Of a stretch of DNA of 64,000 nt, positions 46,546 to 54,124 are shown piece after piece. Under the pieces are notes generated by a model. That model had not been told where the DNA came from. It was given only the letters and a program-made list of their open reading frames with translations, and ran no database searches. Source of the DNA: Mixta mediterraneensis (GTDB lineage: Bacteria > Pseudomonadota > Gammaproteobacteria > Enterobacterales > Enterobacteriaceae). The stretch's first letter is position 1, and the number at the start of each line of letters is the position of its first letter. A program made the position numbers and the translations under genes. The stretch is taken from positions 305,988-369,987 of the forward strand of contig NZ_JACFXY010000004.1 in assembly GCF_014946725.1 (NCBI RefSeq), written 5' to 3'.

Positions 46546-47598
46546 ATGGCAGCGCGCAGCGGCATTTTGGCCGCCGGTATTATGCTGGTCGATTACGTTC
46601 ACCGCATTAATCACTGGCCGCAACAGGGCTGGCTGGCGGAAATCAGTCACAGTGAAAAAGCGGCAGGTGGTGCGCCGCTTAACGTACTGTTGACGCTGTC
46701 GCGCATGCGATGTCAACTGCCATTGGCGGCAATTGGCTTACTTGGCGAGGATGCCGACGGTGATTTTTTAATACAGATAATGGACGAGGCGCAGATTAAC
46801 CGGCGGTCAGTGCAACGCACCCGACAAATGCCCACCTCGACCAGTCAGGTGATGACCGCACCTGACGGCCAGCGTACATTCTTTTATGCGCCGGGCGCCA
46901 ATCGTTTGCTGGATATTCAGCACGTTGATGCGCTGTACACACAGCATCGTATTTTCCATCTTGGCTATTTATTGTTACTGGAAAGCCTTGATCGGCAGGA
47001 TGACGATTTTGGCACCCGCAGTGCTCACTTGCTGGCAAAGATGCAGCAATGCGGCTACCGGACGTCGCTGGATTTAGCGTCACGCGCGGGTGATTATCGC
47101 CCGCTGATTTTGCCATCCCTGCGCTGGCTGGATTATCTGGTGATTAACGAACTGGAAGCTGAGGCATTGACCGGCATCGCATTGCGTAACGCTAACGGCG
47201 TTCAGTCGCCAGCCGCGTTTGCTGTGGCCGCACAATGGCTGGCAGTGCAGGGCGTGCATCAGCGCGTGGTGATCCATGCTCCCGAAGGCGCATGGGTACA
47301 AGAAGTAAACGGTGCGGGTGTCTGGCAATCTGCCTGGCAACTGGCACCGGAAGAGATTGCCGGTAGCGTAGGCGCAGGCGATGCTTTTTGTGCCGGCGTG
47401 CTGTACGCCACACATCAGGGCTTTGATATGGTCAACACGCTTAAGCTGGCACATACCTGCGCCTGGTTTAATCTCCATGCCGCCAATGCCATTGACGGTA
47501 TTCGCCCGCTGGATGAAATGCAGCGCTGGATGGATCAGGCAATCTGCGTGGAGAGCCGCGCTGCTTCTGGTTTCACCACATCAGCAGAGAAAACATAG
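46546..47598 (+). CDS. PfkB-family sugar kinase
   Basis: 350 residues. GILAAGIMLVDYVHRI, KAAGGAPLNVLLTLSRM (substrate-binding GG motif), GLLGEDADGDFL and SVGAGDAFCAGVLYA (anion hole and catalytic Asp, PfkB signature 2) are clear. It phosphorylates a ketose, completing the isomerase, kinase, aldolase set. Only one base separates it from the aldolase stop codon, so the genes are translationally close. The last 64 bases overlap the end of the convergent response regulator gene, which is unusual. Confidence 0.9.
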   Translation: MAARSGILAAGIMLVDYVHRINHWPQQGWLAEISHSEKAAGGAPLNVLLTLSRMRCQLPLAAIGLLGEDADGDFLIQIMDEAQINRRSVQRTRQMPTSTSQVMTAPDGQRTFFYAPGANRLLDIQHVDALYTQHRIFHLGYLLLLESLDRQDDDFGTRSAHLLAKMQQCGYRTSLDLASRAGDYRPLILPSLRWLDYLVINELEAEALTGIALRNANGVQSPAAFAVAAQWLAVQGVHQRVVIHAPEGAWVQEVNGAGVWQSAWQLAPEEIAGSVGAGDAFCAGVLYATHQGFDMVNTLKLAHTCAWFNLHAANAIDGIRPLDEMQRWMDQAICVESRAASGFTTSAEKT

Positions 47599-48278
47599 CC
47601 GAGGCCGCGTATGGTGCGAATCAAAACTGGCTGATGCGGGTTGGTTTCGATTTTGCGGCGTAAACGCATGATCAGCACATCAATGGTGCGATCAAACACA
47701 TCGAGACTTTCGCTGTGAGTTAATTCCAGCAGTTGATCGCGCGTCAGCACCTTACGCGCATGCTTAACCAGCGCACAGAGTAAGGTATATTCCCCCTGGG
47801 TTAACGGCACTGATTCACGTTGCGAATTGAACAACTGACAGCGCGCTTCATCTAATTGCCAGCCATTAAAGCGCCAGCCATCATTATCCGCTGCCTGCGG
47901 TGCCATACGGCCACAGCGACGCAAAGCTGCTTTAGTCCGCGCGACCACAACGCGTGGATTAAACGGTTTAGCAATATAATCATCCGCCCCCATTTCCAGA
48001 CCGATCACCATTTCTGCTTCCGAACCCATGCCGGTCAGCATGATCACCAGTACGTCAGGACGCTGACGCTGTAACTGCTGCAACACCAGTAAGCTATTGG
48101 TGTCGGGTAGCATCATATCCAACATGACTAATGAGATGTCAGGATGCTGCGCCAGCATGGTTAGCGCCTCTTTTCCCTGATGACAGCTGTAAACCTTAAG
48201 TGCATGTTCACTTAGCACGTCCTGCAACACTTCGCAGACGGCACGATCGTCATCCACCACCAAAATCGCTGGCTTCAT
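47535..48278 (-). CDS. OmpR/TorR-family response regulator
   Basis: 247 residues. The receiver domain has Asp9/Asp10 (LVVDDDRAV), phospho-acceptor Asp near position 54 (LVMLDMMLPD), Thr in MLTGMG and Lys near 104 (IAKPFNP). The winged-helix trans_reg_C domain ends with VLIRTIRGLGYVFSADV. It is convergent with the sugar kinase gene and overlaps its last 64 bases. The hybrid kinase at 37418 sits at the other end of the same operon, so the two probably form a two-component system controlling it. No second kinase gene is near. Confidence 0.88.
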   Translation of the reverse strand: MKPAILVVDDDRAVCEVLQDVLSEHALKVYSCHQGKEALTMLAQHPDISLVMLDMMLPDTNSLLVLQQLQRQRPDVLVIMLTGMGSEAEMVIGLEMGADDYIAKPFNPRVVVARTKAALRRCGRMAPQAADNDGWRFNGWQLDEARCQLFNSQRESVPLTQGEYTLLCALVKHARKVLTRDQLLELTHSESLDVFDRTIDVLIMRLRRKIETNPHQPVLIRTIRGLGYVFSADVVKPEAARLSTQIA

Positions 48279-48443
48279 TGCGCGGCCTCAATGTTACGAA
48301 AGAGTTAATTTTGGAGTGTACACAGCTGTAAAAAGGCTGCTGATACCAGGAGCGGAAACGTGACCGGCGTCGCCTGGCAAAGCGACGAAGCGTGCGTTAG
48401 CGCAGAAATTTATGACATGTAAAAGGCTTTTCAGAACGCTATT
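48279..48443. other. Gap between response regulator and NCS2 control sites
   Basis: About 165 bases with no ORF. It should hold the response regulator promoter on the minus strand. Confidence 0.35.
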
Positions 48444-48476
48444 TGCACAAAAAGAGGGCAATGCACCATAAGTGCG
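48444..48476 (+). promoter_or_regulatory. NtrC-like sites upstream of the NCS2 permease
   Basis: TGCACAAAAAGAGGGCA (48444-48460) fits the 17-bp NtrC dyad with a good left half. TGCACCATAAGTGCG (48462-48476) has strong half-sites with a 15-bp length, like the secondary site before nac. They lie about 65-95 bases upstream of the sigma-54 element. Confidence 0.6.
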
Positions 48477-48540
48477 CCTTGTTTTGGTCCGGAAGCGTCT
48501 TGAGATGTGTTGAGCAAGGCCCGCCGCGCTGTGCAATTTA

Positions 48541-48556
48541 TGGCATAGCAATTGCT
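48541..48556 (+). promoter_or_regulatory. Sigma-54 promoter of the NCS2 permease
   Basis: TGGCATAGCAATTGCT is a full match to TGGCAYRN4TTGCW. It predicts transcription from about 48567, leaving a leader of roughly 125 bases before the permease start. Confidence 0.85.
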
Positions 48557-48690
48557 AACTCCACAAGAGAAGGCGACAGGTTAAGGCGGAGGAGCATGCG
48601 ACCGTCTGCGCCTTCTCAATTAAAACAACGCGCATGCAAAACAACACTGGCAAGGGACACGCACGGAAGTGATGTCTCCACTAATGAGAG

Positions 48691-49992
48691 ATGATGATGT
48701 TAGATAAGTTCTTCAAGCTCAAAGCGCACAACACAACGATCCGCACGGAGATTTTCGCCGGAATTACCACCTTTCTTGCGATGGCTTACATCCTGTTTGT
48801 TAACCCCAGCATTCTTAGCGCGACCGGCATGGATAAAGGATCTGTATTCGTCGCCACCTGTCTGGCTGCGGCGATTGGTTCGCTGCTGATGGGCCTGATA
48901 GCTAACTATCCCATTGCGCTGGCACCAGGCATGGGGCTGAACGCCTTCTTTACCTATACCGTGGTACTGCATATGGGGTATAGCTGGCAAATAGCGCTGG
49001 GGGCGGTATTTCTGTCGGCGATTATTTTCTTTGCTTTATCCATTTTCAAAATTCGCGAATGGATTATTGCCAGTATTCCACCGCCGCTGCGTGCAGGCAT
49101 TGCCGCCGGTATCGGTCTGTTCCTTGCGTTGATTGCGCTGGAGGGTGCAGGCATCGTGGTTGATAATCCTGCAACGCTGGTTGGCATCGGTGATTTGACC
49201 AAACCGGGCCCGCTGCTGGCGATGCTGGGCTTTATCATCATCGTGGTGCTGGAAGCGTATCGCGTAACCGGTGCGGTGTTGATTGGCATTCTTGTCATCA
49301 CTTTTATTTCCATGGGCATCGGCCTGTCGCCGTTTGCGGGCATATTCTCTGCACCACCCTCCATTGCGCCAACCCTGATGCAGTTAGATATAGCGGGCGC
49401 ATTTAACGTGGGACTGATTAGTGTAATTTTCGCTTTTCTGTTTGTTGATGTGTTTGATAACACCGGCACGCTGCTGGGTGTGACCAAACGCGCAGGATTA
49501 GCCGATGAGCAGGGCAACGTGCCGAAAATGGGACGTGCTCTGATTGCCGATAGTGCCGCCGCGCTGTTTGGTTCGCTGTTGGGGACGTCAACGACTACCA
49601 GCTATTTTGAATCGGCGGCAGGCGTCAGTGCAGGTGGACGTACCGGCTTAACCGCACTGGTGGTGGCGGTGCTGTTCCTGCTCAGCCTGTTTTTCTCGCC
49701 ACTGGCTTCCAGTGTGCCGGTATTTGCTACCGCACCCGCGCTGCTGTTTGTTGCAGTGTTAATGGCATCTGGTCTGGCAGAAATTGACTGGAAAGACATC
49801 ACCACCGCGGCACCGGTTACCGTAACTGCGCTGACTATGCCGCTGACCTATTCAATCGCCAACGGAATCGCTTTTGGTTTTATTACCTGGACGGTAGTGA
49901 AATTGCTGAGTGGCCGCACGAAGGAGATCAACGCGGCGCTGATGATTTTGTCGATCCTGTTTGTGATTAAGTTGGGCTGGTTAAGTGCTTAA
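48691..49992 (+). CDS. NCS2-family purine permease (AzgA-like)
   Basis: 433 residues and about 12-14 helices. FFKLKAHNTTIRTEIFAGIT, TFLAMAYILFVNP, LAPGMGLNAFF, FVDVFDNTGTLLGV and GTSTTTSYFESAAGVSAGGR are the hallmarks of the AzgA-like branch of nucleobase:cation symporter 2, which imports adenine, guanine or hypoxanthine. Three ATG codons in a row (48691, 48694, 48697) follow GAGAG; the third has the best spacing. A perfect sigma-54 promoter with NtrC-like sites upstream suggests it is induced by nitrogen limitation, so purines would be nitrogen sources. Which purine it prefers cannot be read. Confidence 0.88.
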   Translation: MMMLDKFFKLKAHNTTIRTEIFAGITTFLAMAYILFVNPSILSATGMDKGSVFVATCLAAAIGSLLMGLIANYPIALAPGMGLNAFFTYTVVLHMGYSWQIALGAVFLSAIIFFALSIFKIREWIIASIPPPLRAGIAAGIGLFLALIALEGAGIVVDNPATLVGIGDLTKPGPLLAMLGFIIIVVLEAYRVTGAVLIGILVITFISMGIGLSPFAGIFSAPPSIAPTLMQLDIAGAFNVGLISVIFAFLFVDVFDNTGTLLGVTKRAGLADEQGNVPKMGRALIADSAAALFGSLLGTSTTTSYFESAAGVSAGGRTGLTALVVAVLFLLSLFFSPLASSVPVFATAPALLFVAVLMASGLAEIDWKDITTAAPVTVTALTMPLTYSIANGIAFGFITWTVVKLLSGRTKEINAALMILSILFVIKLGWLSA

Positions 49993-50002
49993 GTAAAGAT
50001 GA

Positions 50003-50033
50003 CCGTTGCAGAAGCGCGGCGCTGCTGCAACGG
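50003..50033 (+). terminator. Terminator after the NCS2 permease
   Basis: CCGTTGCAG (50003-50011) pairs with CTGCAACGG (50025-50033), a 9-bp stem with a GC-rich loop, followed by ATATGTTTTAT. It lies 11 bases after the gene. Confidence 0.75.
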
Positions 50034-50385
50034 ATATGTTTTATCCTTCTTTATGACAACAATGACGTTTATTCCTACAGAGTCTCTTCTCATTACCTTT
50101 CAGTTTGCGCAGCCGATTCCAGGTTCTGCTTAAATTTTACCGGCCATGACAGTTTCAGCGCTACGATAGGCCATCGAAAATATTTTTCTGTTTTTTACCG
50201 AAATGGGGAATGCTTAATGGCTCACGCTCTGTTTCAATATCGCTGTCGATGGCTCTGGCCGCGCCGGTTATAAAGAGCTGGCCAGGCAGGTCAGCAGGAA
50301 GGACGTAATGGAATATTACTATGAAAAATTTGCGCGATGGGTCCCTTTAGCTATCAATGGGGATGGCCGTTGTGGAGGCGTCAGA
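50034..50385 (+). other. Intergenic region before the coiled-coil protein gene
   Basis: About 350 bases. An in-frame ATG at 50308 with its own AAGGA site could extend the next gene by 26 residues. No other feature is seen. Confidence 0.35.
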
Positions 50386-50850
50386 ATGGATAATCTAACC
50401 AAACATGTCGAAAACCTTGAGAAAGACGTCAATCAGATAAAGCGTGATTTGGCGGTGTTAACTGAGCGAGCAAACAGTTTTGCTATCAGCGTAGATTTGC
50501 AACGTATTCGTACACAACAAGTTGCGCTGCGTAGTGAATTACTGGAAAAGCTTAATCAGCTTGAGAAAAACACAGAAACCAGATTCGATAAAATAGATGG
50601 CGAATTTATCAAGATAGACGGGAAATTTGACAAGATAGACGAGAAGTTTGACAAAATAGACGAAGAGTTTATTAGGATAGACGGGAAGTTTGCCAAAATA
50701 GATGAGGAGTTTAGCAAGGTAGATAAGAGATTTGACAGGATGGAAGACAAATTTGACAGCCTTAACAACAGGATCCTCTGGACGTTAATGGTACCCGCTC
50801 TCGTTGCCGTGCTGGCCTGGTTTGTTAAAACGGCCATCCTTAAGATTTAA
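50386..50850 (+). CDS. Small coiled-coil protein with C-terminal membrane anchor
   Basis: 154 residues from the ATG at 50386 (GGAGG seven bases upstream), or 180 from 50308. After a helical region (ENLEKDVNQIKRDLAVLTER) there are about eight tandem seven-residue units of the form FDKIDxK (residues about 68-125), which is a regular heptad coiled coil. One membrane helix follows (ILWTLMVPALVAVLAWFV) and a short Lys-ended tail. This layout, long coiled coil then anchor, is seen in XhlA-like and DUF1640-like proteins, but I do not recognise a specific family. The underlying 21-bp DNA repeat could change in copy number. Function unknown. Confidence 0.75.
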   Translation: MDNLTKHVENLEKDVNQIKRDLAVLTERANSFAISVDLQRIRTQQVALRSELLEKLNQLEKNTETRFDKIDGEFIKIDGKFDKIDEKFDKIDEEFIRIDGKFAKIDEEFSKVDKRFDRMEDKFDSLNNRILWTLMVPALVAVLAWFVKTAILKI

Positions 50851-51037
50851 TTTTGCGGCACTCGCCCTTCACGCTTTCGCTCTATAAACTTCTGCCTCCC
50901 GCTAAGCACCGCCGCCAGCTTAGGGGCGATAACTTATAGCGGTAGATATCGTCCGGCAAACATTATTCGGCAAACACTGTTGTTGTTTTGTCTGGCTTGA
51001 TGAGGCAGCCGGTGCAAAGTGCCCGGCAAGCGCTAAC

Positions 51038-51103
51038 GAGACCGCGCAGCGGTAAGCAGACTGGCCGAAAGCGCAGGCCAGCCATTGTCGCGTAGCAGTC
51101 TCT
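51038..51103. repeat. Solitary diverged relative of the 412-bp array unit
   Basis: ACCGCGCAGCGG followed by GACTGGCCGAAAGCGCAGGCC resembles the ACCGCGCAGCGG and GGCTGGCCGGAAGCGCGGG core of each array unit. It folds as CTGGCC (51061-51066) with GGCCAG (51076-51081) inside an outer GAGAC/GTCTC pair. It is the only feature in the gap 50851-51127. Confidence 0.55.
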
Positions 51104-51127
51104 GGTAACCGTCCCGATCGCAAGGGT

Positions 51128-52582
51128 TTACCTGAATGGCGGTTCGTTAAATGTCCTTAATTTCCGTGAATGCAGTTTATCCCCTTCGGCTCTTAGCAGT
51201 TCTACTGCCTGGATGCCGATCTGCAAATGCTCGGAAATTGCGCCCTCATAAAAACGATTTGCCTGCCCAGGCAACTTAATCTCACCGTGCAATGGTTTGT
51301 CGGAAACGCACAGCAACGTGCCATAAGGAACACGGAAGCGATACCCCTGTGCAGCGATGGTGGCGCTTTCCATGTCTACCGCGACGGCACGGCTCAGATT
51401 GAAGCGCAGGGCAGAAGCGGAGTAACGCAATTCCCAGTTACGGTCATCGGTAGTAACGACCGTGCCGGTGCGCAATCGCTCCTTAACTTCTTCACCGGGC
51501 ATACCGCTGACCGATTTGGTGGCGTCATATAATGCACGCTGGACTTCAGCAATGCTTGGGATAGGGATGTCCGGCGGCAGTACGCTGTCGAGCACATGGT
51601 CATCGCGCAGGTAAGCATGAGCCAATACATAATCGCCAATACGCTGACTTTCGCGCAGGCCACCGCAGTGACCAATCATCAGCCAGGCGTGTGGACGAAT
51701 GACCGCCAGATGATCGCAAATAGTTTTGGCATTCGACGGGCCGACACCAATATTGATTAAGGTAATACCGCGACGATTTGGTGAGGTTAAATGCCAGGCA
51801 GGCATCTGGTGCTTTTTCCACGCTAAATCTGTCAGCATAGCATTGCTATCTGCCGTCTCTGCGGTAAGTACCACATCACCGGCGCAGGCCAGGCTGTCGT
51901 AAGGCGTATTTGGATCACGTACCTGCTCAATCGCCCAGCGTACAAACTCATCAACGTAGCGCGTGTAGTTAGTAAACAGGACAAACGGCTGAAAATGTCC
52001 AACTGCGGTGCCCGTGTAGTGGCGCAGGCGAGCCAGTGAAAAGTCAGTTCGCAGCGCATCAAAATGAGATAACGGGAACCCCGCCTCGGCGTGGAACAGA
52101 CCGTCAGCGGTTTCATCACCAATCTGTGAAAGCTCTGTTGTCGGGAAATGGCGCGCGATACCCGCACTCATGGTGCGATCAAGGGTCAGATCTGAACCGT
52201 CAATCACATAGGGGAAAGGGATTTCCTGGCTGGAAGGACCCACTTCAATTTCAACTTCATACTCTTTTTCCAGCATCGCTAACTGCTCGGCGATGTAATG
52301 ACGCAGCAGCGCCGGACGTGTAACAGTGGTGCTGTAACTGCCGGTATGCGTGAAACGTCCCCAGGCGCGGGTCCGGTTTTGCTGTGGGCCTTCGCCACGC
52401 CAGGTAATACGCAACTCCGGATAGACAAACAAACCCTGTGCCCGTGCGGTCTCGTCTGGCAGTGCCCCTTGCTCTGTAAACGCTTTGATGGCAGCACGCA
52501 GCGCGTTGACAGCCTCCTCATACAAGCGTTCCAGTGCATCCAGCGCCTGCTGGCTGGTCAATAATTTCCGTTGAGTTGGCAT
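51128..52582 (-). CDS. amn: AMP nucleosidase
   Basis: 484 residues from the ATG at 52582, which has AGGAGAAC upstream; an upstream start at 52681 would overlap the NtrC site. The match to E. coli Amn is very strong: EIPFPYVIDGSDLTLDRTMS, ARHFPTTELSQIGDETADG, QPFVLFTNYTRYVDEFVRWA, WKKHQMPAWHL, NIGVGPSNAKTICDHLAV, GHCGGLRESQ, VDMESATIAAQGYRFRVPYG and LHSRKLRTFNEPPFR. It hydrolyses AMP to adenine and ribose 5-phosphate and regulates the AMP pool. It diverges from the liv operon. In E. coli amn lies next to the yeeO-cbl-nac block, so its presence here supports the ancestral order. Confidence 0.97.
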   Translation of the reverse strand: MPTQRKLLTSQQALDALERLYEEAVNALRAAIKAFTEQGALPDETARAQGLFVYPELRITWRGEGPQQNRTRAWGRFTHTGSYSTTVTRPALLRHYIAEQLAMLEKEYEVEIEVGPSSQEIPFPYVIDGSDLTLDRTMSAGIARHFPTTELSQIGDETADGLFHAEAGFPLSHFDALRTDFSLARLRHYTGTAVGHFQPFVLFTNYTRYVDEFVRWAIEQVRDPNTPYDSLACAGDVVLTAETADSNAMLTDLAWKKHQMPAWHLTSPNRRGITLINIGVGPSNAKTICDHLAVIRPHAWLMIGHCGGLRESQRIGDYVLAHAYLRDDHVLDSVLPPDIPIPSIAEVQRALYDATKSVSGMPGEEVKERLRTGTVVTTDDRNWELRYSASALRFNLSRAVAVDMESATIAAQGYRFRVPYGTLLCVSDKPLHGEIKLPGQANRFYEGAISEHLQIGIQAVELLRAEGDKLHSRKLRTFNEPPFR

Positions 52583-52670
52583 AAGTTCTCCTGGGGTTTT
52601 ACAACGATTTCTCGTCAGCTTAGCGGGTTTGGCGTTGGCTTTGGTTAATAATCTGTGATCAACCGCATTT

Positions 52671-52687
52671 TGCACCAACATGGTGCT
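52671..52687 (+). promoter_or_regulatory. NtrC site upstream of the liv operon
   Basis: TGCACCAACATGGTGCT is a near-ideal enteric NtrC dyad, in the form I recall from strong glnA sites. It lies 109 bases before the sigma-54 element and 89 bases before the divergent amn start. Confidence 0.85.
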
Positions 52688-52795
52688 GGTGAGTTAGCCA
52701 AAGCGCTCTATCGTTAGTGATCAAGTGGACGCGAAATACACAAAAGCCCCCGCGTTTACCCTTCAGGGAAAAATCTCGTCATAGAAAGTGATTTG

Positions 52796-52811
52796 TGGCG
52801 AGTTTATTGCT
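52796..52811 (+). promoter_or_regulatory. Sigma-54 promoter of the liv operon
   Basis: TGGCGAGTTTATTGCT has GG and GC 10 bases apart and the TTGCT -12 box of the consensus TGGCAYRN4TTGCW, differing at one position. It ends 121 bases before the binding-protein start. Confidence 0.83.
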
Positions 52812-52932
52812 TAGGAATTAACCGTGGCCATTCTGGCTACAGAATGTTCTCAAAGTGCTCTCCGATAAGCGTATTCAGAAACTGGTTTCTCTCTATTTGG
52901 CATTCGCTCTTAACCGTGTTGAGGATGACAGC

Positions 52933-54048
52933 ATGTCTGTGAAATTGATCAAGTTACCAATGAAACTCGTCATAGTGGGATGTTTAACCACTGCATTTTA
53001 TGCACAGGCCGATATAAAAATTGGCGTGGCCGGACCATTTTCAGGCCCTAATGCCACTTATGGTGCGCAATACTGGAAAGGTGCGTCGCAAGCCGCTGAG
53101 GACATTAACGCGGCGGGCGGCGTTAATGGCGAGAAGATTGTGCTAGTGCAGGGTGATGATGCCTGCGAGCCCAAGCAGGCGGTTTCTGTGGCGAACCGTT
53201 TAGTCGATCAGGATAAAGTGATGGCGGTGGTGGGCCACTTCTGTTCTTCCTCCACCATGCCAGCTTCTGAGGTGTATGACGAAGCGGGCGTATTAGCCAT
53301 TACGCCAGGCTCGACTAACCCACAAATCACCGAGCGTGGCATGAAAACGATGTTTCGTATGTGTGGTCGCGACGACCAGCAGGGCGCGATTGCCGCCAGT
53401 TACATACTCGATACGCTGAAAGCTAAGAAAGTGGCGGTGATTCATGACAAAGATACCTATGGCCAGGGCTTAGCGGATGCCACTAAAGCGGCGCTGGAAA
53501 AACGCGGCGTAAAAGAGGTGATGTATGAAGGGCTGTCGCGTGGCGAGAAAGATTTCAATGCGTTAGTGACGAAGATCGCTCAGGTTAATCCTGATGTGGT
53601 CTATTTTGGCGGCTGCCATCCCGAAGCCGGACCGCTGGTGCGCCAGATGCGTGAGCAGGGCGTGAAGGCCAGCTTTTTCTCTGGCGACTGTATTGTCATC
53701 GAAGAGTTAGTCACCGCTGCTGGTGGGCCACAGTATACCAAGGGCATTTATATGACCTTCGGTAACGATCCGCGTCAAATTCCTGACGGTAAAGCAGTTA
53801 TTGAGAAGTTCCGGGCCGGTGGATTCGAGCCAGAAGGCTACACGCTGTATGCGTACGCTTCGATTCAGGCTATCGCCGCGGCTTATAAGGGTGCGGGTAA
53901 AGATAACGAAAAAGCCAGCGACTGGTTGAAAGCGAACACCGTCGATACGGTGATGGGTAAAAAATCCTGGGACAGTAAAGGCGACCTGAAAGTCTCCGAT
54001 TACGTCATCTACCAATGGGATGACAAAGGTAAATATCACCAACTCTGA
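52933..54048 (+). CDS. Branched-chain amino acid ABC binding protein (LivJ/LivK family)
   Basis: 371 residues. Signal peptide about residues 1-26 (KLPMKLVIVGCLTTAFYAQA). The Peripla_BP_6 fold gives IGVAGPFSGPNATYGAQYWK, GDDACEPKQAVSVANRLVDQ, VVGHFCSSSTMPAS (ligand-binding Ser/Thr cluster), VIHDKDTYGQGLAD, LSRGEKDFNALVTKI and ANTVDTVMGKKSWDSKGDLK, all matching LivJ/LivK. It binds leucine, isoleucine or valine, possibly other amino acids or amides. I prefer the ATG at 52933 with GAGGA upstream. It heads a livHMGF-type operon and is followed by a hairpin, which usually keeps the binding protein more abundant than the membrane parts. A sigma-54/NtrC promoter implies induction by nitrogen starvation. 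Confidence 0.92.
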   Translation: MSVKLIKLPMKLVIVGCLTTAFYAQADIKIGVAGPFSGPNATYGAQYWKGASQAAEDINAAGGVNGEKIVLVQGDDACEPKQAVSVANRLVDQDKVMAVVGHFCSSSTMPASEVYDEAGVLAITPGSTNPQITERGMKTMFRMCGRDDQQGAIAASYILDTLKAKKVAVIHDKDTYGQGLADATKAALEKRGVKEVMYEGLSRGEKDFNALVTKIAQVNPDVVYFGGCHPEAGPLVRQMREQGVKASFFSGDCIVIEELVTAAGGPQYTKGIYMTFGNDPRQIPDGKAVIEKFRAGGFEPEGYTLYAYASIQAIAAAYKGAGKDNEKASDWLKANTVDTVMGKKSWDSKGDLKVSDYVIYQWDDKGKYHQL

Positions 54049-54056
54049 CCGATCGT

Positions 54057-54085
54057 GCCCCGCTTCACGGCGGGGCGATTTTTCT
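54057..54085 (+). terminator. Partial terminator between the binding-protein and livH genes
   Basis: GCCCCGC (54057-54063) pairs with GCGGGGC (54070-54076) and is followed by GATTTTTCTTT. As the four downstream genes lack another promoter signal, this probably works as an attenuating read-through terminator. Confidence 0.75.
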
Positions 54086-54124
54086 TTGGGTCTGCGTATA
54101 GACCCTCTGCGGTGAGACTTCCCT

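Noticed and set aside
48279..48690. Purine riboswitch in the NCS2 leader
   Set aside because: No conserved purine aptamer core was seen; the sigma-54 and NtrC-like elements explain control better.
51227..51532. Plus-strand ORF antisense to amn
   Set aside because: It is a shadow of a highly conserved gene on the other strand.
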